Positions 6,444 through 9,215 of a DNA stretch of 9,215 nt are shown piece after piece. The notes under the pieces are model-generated. The model was not told where the DNA came from and ran no database searches. It was given only the letters and a program-made list of their open reading frames with translations. Made by a program: the position numbers and the translations under genes. The stretch spans positions 1 through 9,215 of the forward strand of contig DAOWNK010000121.1 of the NCBI GenBank assembly GCA_030642635.1, given 5' to 3'. This stretch comes from Pirellulales bacterium (lineage in GTDB: Bacteria; Planctomycetota; Planctomycetia; Pirellulales; Thermoguttaceae). Numbering within the stretch: the stretch's first letter is position 1; each line of letters opens with the position of its first letter.

Positions 6444-7025
6444 TTACGTCCGCAACGCCTCCAATTCCTTAAGCCTTGCCGCTATTTGCTCGTCGTCTGG
6501 AATCTCTCCGCTGCTGCGCCCGGCGGCGAACTCTCGCTCCAACTTGTTGAGCGCCTCCTTGACCGACAACTTGCCGTCCTCGCCGAGCCGGTCGACGAAC
6601 AACACGCCGTCCAGGTGATCGGTCTCGTGCTGCACGGCCTGGGCGAACAGGCCGTCCAGTTCGTAGCGCACCTCTTGGCCGGCAAGGTTGTAGGCACTAA
6701 CGACGATCCTCTCCGACCGGCGGACCTGTTCGTATATCTCCGGCAGGCTCAGGCAGCCCTCCTCGGCTTCGGACGTGCCGTTGCGTCGGGAGATCACCGG
6801 GTTGATGAATACGTGTTCCTGCTCCTTGTCCGTCGGATCGGACTGGAGGTTCATCACGAACATCCGGTACGGCAGATCGACCTGGTTGGCCGCCAGCCCG
6901 ACGCCCCGCCCGGCGTACATCAAATCGAGCATCTCACCGATGATCTTCTTCAGTTCGGCATCGACTCGCCGCAGCGACCGCGACCGGTGACGCAACGTGG
7001 GATGTGGGTATTTGATGATTTGCAT
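6444..7025 (-). CDS. def: Peptide deformylase
   Basis: A metalloenzyme, usually with Fe2+, that removes the formyl group from the N-terminal methionine of new proteins at the ribosome exit. The 193-residue product carries all three family motifs in order: GVGLAANQ at 41-48, EEGCLSLP with metal ligand C91, and QHETDHLDG with H133, catalytic E134 and H137. The first residues, MQIIKYPHPTLR, are the standard start. A charged helical tail of about 25 residues after the catalytic domain is longer than the minimal family and may aid ribosome contact. def is the first gene of the minus-strand block and is followed by fmt after 7 nt. No Shine-Dalgarno precedes the ATG. Instead, a -10 box is placed so that transcription would start at the A of the ATG, which suggests a leaderless message. 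Confidence 0.97.
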   Translation of the reverse strand: MQIIKYPHPTLRHRSRSLRRVDAELKKIIGEMLDLMYAGRGVGLAANQVDLPYRMFVMNLQSDPTDKEQEHVFINPVISRRNGTSEAEEGCLSLPEIYEQVRRSERIVVSAYNLAGQEVRYELDGLFAQAVQHETDHLDGVLFVDRLGEDGKLSVKEALNKLEREFAAGRSSGEIPDDEQIAARLKELEALRT

Positions 7026-7031
7026 AGGAGT

Positions 7032-7060
7032 ATTGTAACCTCATCGCGGCGCCTGTCGAA
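7032..7060 (-). promoter_or_regulatory. def promoter, predicted leaderless
   Basis: On the minus strand TTCGAC (7060-7055) and TACAAT (7037-7032) are 17 bp apart. Counting from the -10 box, +1 falls at 7025, the A of the def ATG. The bases between, ACTCCT, contain no Shine-Dalgarno. The -10 is five of six consensus, the -35 weaker. Confidence 0.5.
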
Positions 7061-7072
7061 GGGGGCGTCGGG

Positions 7073-7101
7073 TTGACTCAAAGGGCGATTCGCCTTAAAA
7101 T
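7073..7101 (+). promoter_or_regulatory. Strong sigma-70-type promoter for the VWA gene, divergent from def
   Basis: TTGACT (7073-7078), 17 bp, then TAAAAT (7096-7101): five of six matches in each box at the ideal spacing. The start is predicted near 7108, giving an 88-nt leader that is almost wholly the family C element. Its -35 lies 12 bp from the -35 of the def promoter, so the two are back to back in the 170-bp gap. Confidence 0.6.
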
Positions 7102-7117
7102 CCCGGCGATCGTATGA

Positions 7118-7188
7118 GTTCGTAGTGACCGCATTTATGCGGTCTTTCAGGGCATTTAGTGAACCCGATGAATCGGGTTACTACGAAC
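7118..7188. repeat. Family C nested palindrome able to form a three-way junction in the VWA leader
   Basis: An outer stem GTTCGTAGT (7118-7126) pairs perfectly with ACTACGAAC (7180-7188). Within it lie two perfect 8-bp hairpins: GACCGCAT-TT-ATGCGGTC (7127-7144) and AACCCGAT-GA-ATCGGGTT (7162-7179), joined by a 17-nt linker. Read as inverted arms, the two halves are related: the outer nine bases are identical, and the hairpins differ at three of eight pairs, each changed on both sides. It ends 7 nt before the VWA start codon, and no Shine-Dalgarno is visible, so folding could affect translation. Confidence 0.85.
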
Positions 7189-7195
7189 GGATTGG

Positions 7196-8185
7196 ATGAA
7201 TATTTACAACGAAACCGAGATACACGTGTCGTCCTCTCGCACTACATTGCCAAGCTGGTTGATCTCGACGGTGCTGCACGTTGTGCTTATCGTGATCTTG
7301 GGGCTGACGCTGCGTCTGACACCGCCCAGCGGCGCAGCCTCCGAGCGGACCGCCCAGGTCGGCATCGTGCTGAAGCACACCGACGGCGAGGTGGAGTATT
7401 TCGAGAGTGAGGACGACGCCGGCAACAGCGATTCCCATACCGCCACGGCCGCCACGGCCGACCGCGACAGCATGATTGATGAGTTCGCCGACCGGCCGCC
7501 GATCGACCCGGCCGACGCAGTGCCCTCGCCTCGTGCGGTGCTCGGTCCCGGCGCACTGGCCGACGGCGGTATAGGCAACGCCGCGGCGGCCAACCACGGG
7601 ACTCGCAGCGGTTCCATGGCAGTCGGCGGGAAGGCAAGAACCAGTGTGTTCGGCGTCGAGGGCGAGGGGCACAAGTTCGTATACGTCTTCGACCGATCCG
7701 GAAGCATGGGCGGATCGGGCCGAAACGCATTGCGGGCAGCCAAGTCGCAACTGATCGCCAGCCTGGAAAGCCTCGGCAGCACGCACCAGTTCCAGATCAT
7801 CTTCTACAACGAGCGGCCGTGGCGGTTCAACCCGTCCGGCAATCAGAACAAGCTATGTTTCGCCACACAGCAGAACAAGACGTTGGCGGCGAAGTTTATC
7901 GGCTCGATTACCGCAGACGGCGGCACCAGGCACGAAGAGGCGCTGCTTATGGCCCTCAAAATGCAGCCGGACGTGATTTTCTTCCTTACCGACGCCAACG
8001 AGCCTAAGCTGTGGCCGGGCCAGTTGGCCAAAATCCGTCGCCGTGCGGCCGGCATAACAATAAATGCTATCGAGTTCGGCTTCGGACCGCAGTCGGATGC
8101 AAATAACTTCCTTGTGCAACTGGCTAGAGAAAACGGCGGCCGGCATGTGTATGTCGATATATCGAAAATGGTGCCTGCGCGGTAA
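7196..8185 (+). CDS. Membrane-anchored von Willebrand factor A domain protein with TonB/TolA-like N-terminus
   Basis: The 329-residue product has a short N-terminal tail, one membrane segment at about 21-41, a low-complexity Ala/Gly/Asp-rich linker (about 45-150) and a C-terminal VWA domain (about 158-325). The VWA domain has a complete metal-ion-dependent adhesion site: D166, S168 and S170 in DRSGS, T244 in DGGT, and D266 in FLTD. This implies divalent-metal-dependent protein binding outside the cytoplasm. The anchor PSWLISTVLHVVLIVILGL has Ser24-x3-His28 at its start, as in TonB and TolA, which use these residues to contact the ExbB/TolQ motor. The true substrate or partner is unknown. A TPR protein follows on the same strand. 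I start at ATG 7196; an in-frame GTG at 7226 would still keep the membrane segment. The VWA call is firm, the motor link an inference. Confidence 0.9.
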   Translation: MNIYNETEIHVSSSRTTLPSWLISTVLHVVLIVILGLTLRLTPPSGAASERTAQVGIVLKHTDGEVEYFESEDDAGNSDSHTATAATADRDSMIDEFADRPPIDPADAVPSPRAVLGPGALADGGIGNAAAANHGTRSGSMAVGGKARTSVFGVEGEGHKFVYVFDRSGSMGGSGRNALRAAKSQLIASLESLGSTHQFQIIFYNERPWRFNPSGNQNKLCFATQQNKTLAAKFIGSITADGGTRHEEALLMALKMQPDVIFFLTDANEPKLWPGQLAKIRRRAAGITINAIEFGFGPQSDANNFLVQLARENGGRHVYVDISKMVPAR

Positions 8186-8208
8186 CAGCAAAAAGTGATA
8201 TCAATGAA

Positions 8209-8292
8209 AACACAGTGGCGCCGGCGTCTCGCCGGTGTGGTGGAATTCGTGACAACGCCTTGCCACCGGCGAGACGCCGGCGCCACTGTGTT
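8209..8292. repeat. Family D paired palindromic element, perfect 29-bp inverted arms
   Basis: Arms at 8209-8237 and 8264-8292 are perfect inverted copies of 29 nt around a 26-nt spacer. Each arm has its own hairpin, CCGGCG-TCT-CGCCGG at 8221-8235 and its mirror at 8266-8280. A third, partial arm with one mismatch is at 9193-9215. The element fills most of the gap between the VWA and TPR genes. It could protect or attenuate a shared transcript. Confidence 0.9.
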
Positions 8293-8314
8293 GCTGCCAG
8301 ACCGGCAACGCGCC

Positions 8315-9184
8315 GTGCAAGCACGACGGCTAAATGTTATGGTAGTAGTGATCATTTTGTTCTTGTCCGCTTCAGCCGCGGCGCAGGATTCACTGACCGG
8401 TGCGGCTGACGCAGCCAGGGCCGCCGGACGGTTCGACCAGGCGTTGGTGCTGTACCAAAAGGCGATGGAAGGCAACCCGCCGCGCCGGACCAAGTTGCGG
8501 ATCATCGCCGGCTCGGTGCGGTGTTACCAGGCGTTGGACCGTCCGGAACGTGTCGGCGAGGCGTTCCTGCTGCTGGTGCGCGACGATCCGCAGACGCCGC
8601 AGTTCGACTGTATTCCGTTGGCATGGCTGCCGCGCCGGCCGTCGGTTTCCTTGGAACAGACTGCCGGAAAATGGCTCGGCCGCACTGAACCGGCCGCACA
8701 ATTGCTCGGCGCCAGCTACCTGCTTACGACCGGCGAGCGGTCGAAGGCCATGGCGACACTGCGCCGTTTAGCAGTCGGGCCGGACCGCCGGGTAGCGCAG
8801 CTCGCCATGGCACAGACGTGGCGAGCAACGCTGACAACCGCCGACGATGAACAACTCGACGCAATCGAACAAACTATCCGACGGATGCCGGAGCGGTTTG
8901 CTGCCGGGCCGTATTTCGTGCTGGGCCGAGCATACCTTCAACGGCAGCAATGGGAGAAGGCCGCATTGGCGCTGCTGCGCGTGCCGATCCTCTACCCGCA
9001 GCAACGTCCGCTGGCCGCACAGTCGCTGGCCGACGCCGGCCGGGCGATGGAACAACTCGGGCGGACCGACCGGGCCGTGCGGCTATATCGTGAATTGATC
9101 CGGGAGTATCCTGAGCAGACACGACCGGTCGCGGAGGTGAAGGGAAGGGGGAAGAGAGAAGGGGGAGGGGGGAAGTGGGAATGA
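8315..9184 (+). CDS. Exported tetratricopeptide-repeat protein
   Basis: From a GTG at 8315 the 289-residue product starts MQARRLNVMVVVIILFLSAS: a basic start, a hydrophobic core and a likely signal peptidase I site after A23 (SAAA-QDS). TPR-like helical pairs are seen at about 28-55 (AARAAGRFDQALVLYQKAM), in RAYLQRQQWEKAALALLRVPILYP, and in AGRAMEQLGRTDRAVRLYRELIREYPE. They point to a periplasmic scaffold for protein contacts. The start is uncertain. ATG 8339 gives a signal peptide without basic residues, and a GTG at 8195 keeps the frame open through the whole family D repeat and hides the signal peptide, so I reject that longest version. The tail after PEQTRPVAEVK is low-complexity (Gly/Lys/Arg/Glu) and encoded by a purine tract. 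It follows the VWA gene on the same strand with no clear promoter between, so cotranscription is likely. No specific function can be given. Confidence 0.75.
   Translation: MQARRLNVMVVVIILFLSASAAAQDSLTGAADAARAAGRFDQALVLYQKAMEGNPPRRTKLRIIAGSVRCYQALDRPERVGEAFLLLVRDDPQTPQFDCIPLAWLPRRPSVSLEQTAGKWLGRTEPAAQLLGASYLLTTGERSKAMATLRRLAVGPDRRVAQLAMAQTWRATLTTADDEQLDAIEQTIRRMPERFAAGPYFVLGRAYLQRQQWEKAALALLRVPILYPQQRPLAAQSLADAGRAMEQLGRTDRAVRLYRELIREYPEQTRPVAEVKGRGKREGGGGKWE
9133..9181 (+). repeat. Polypurine, G-rich tract at the end of the TPR gene
   Basis: Bases 9139-9175 are 37 purines without interruption, with G-runs at 9142-9144, 9147-9151, 9161-9165, 9167-9172 and, just beyond, 9177-9179. This could form a G-quadruplex or triplex in DNA or RNA. 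It encodes the low-complexity C-terminus of the TPR protein and lies just before a family D arm. Confidence 0.6.
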
Positions 9185-9192
9185 TGAAATCA

Positions 9193-9215
9193 AGTGGCAC
9201 CGGCGTCTCGCCGGT
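9193..9215 (+). repeat. Family D arm cut by the window end
   Basis: The 23 bases match the inner part of the left arm of the 8209-8292 element with one change, A for G at 9199. The hairpin CCGGCG-TCT-CGCCGG is kept. It starts 8 nt after the TPR stop codon. An inverted partner is expected a few tens of bases beyond the window. Confidence 0.75.

Noticed and set aside
6979..6990. CGCGACCGGTGA in def resembling a family B arm
   Set aside because: The second half of the hairpin is missing and the bases encode the conserved def start.
5552..7076. Long open frames on the plus strand over fmt and def (289 and 280 codons)
   Set aside because: They are antisense to strongly supported genes, and their translations show no motif; high GC makes such frames common.
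8195..8314. TPR protein starting at GTG 8195 or ATG 8204
   Set aside because: The prefix is translated repeat sequence and would bury the signal peptide; starts at 8315 or 8339 give a normal exported protein.
543..9215. A CRISPR array from repeated palindromes
   Set aside because: Copies are kilobases apart, belong to four sequence families and have no regular spacers.

Overview
The window is about 60% GC (estimated by eye) and carries a compact set of bacterial housekeeping genes plus two accessory envelope genes. Gene content, weak or missing Shine-Dalgarno sites, and paired palindromic repeats at gene junctions suggest a planctomycete, perhaps Phycisphaerae-like. This lineage call is an inference, since no rRNA or phylogenetic marker was compared.

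Layout. Bases 3-113 may hold the tail of a gene starting outside the window. A short P-II signal protein gene lies on the plus strand (247-546). It converges on a minus-strand block that reads, in transcription order, def (7025-6444), fmt (6436-5468), a 56-residue membrane protein (5331-5161), miaB (5161-3746) and glnE (3725-618). def and fmt act together in N-formylmethionine metabolism: Fmt formylates initiator tRNA and Def removes the formyl group from new proteins. The small membrane gene overlaps the miaB start by one base (TAATG) and probably has its own promoter. MiaB modifies A37 of tRNA. GlnE adenylylates and deadenylylates glutamine synthetase and is classically controlled by P-II, so the two convergent genes at the left form a nitrogen-control pair. 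Divergent from def, on the plus strand, are a membrane-anchored von Willebrand A protein with a TonB/TolA-like anchor (7196-8185) and an exported TPR protein (about 8315-9184).

The most striking feature is a set of short palindromic elements at almost every junction that is not tightly coupled. There are four unrelated sequence families (called A to D here). All share one design: two inverted arms, each able to form its own hairpin, around a short spacer, as in REPIN (paired REP) elements. Family A is at 3734-3789 and 5408-5463, both 56 nt, with a lone arm at 573-589. Family B is at 543-621, family C at 7118-7188, and family D at 8209-8292 with one more arm at 9193-9215. Several touch coding sequence. 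Family B carries both stop codons of the convergent P-II and glnE genes. A family A copy encodes the last 13 residues and the stop of MiaB. Family C fills nearly all of the predicted 5' leader of the VWA gene, and its two hairpins differ only by compensated base pairs. The P-II protein ends within family B and lacks the C-terminal segment that normally carries two ATP-contacting arginines.

No rRNA, tRNA, CRISPR array, insertion sequence or transposase gene was recognised.
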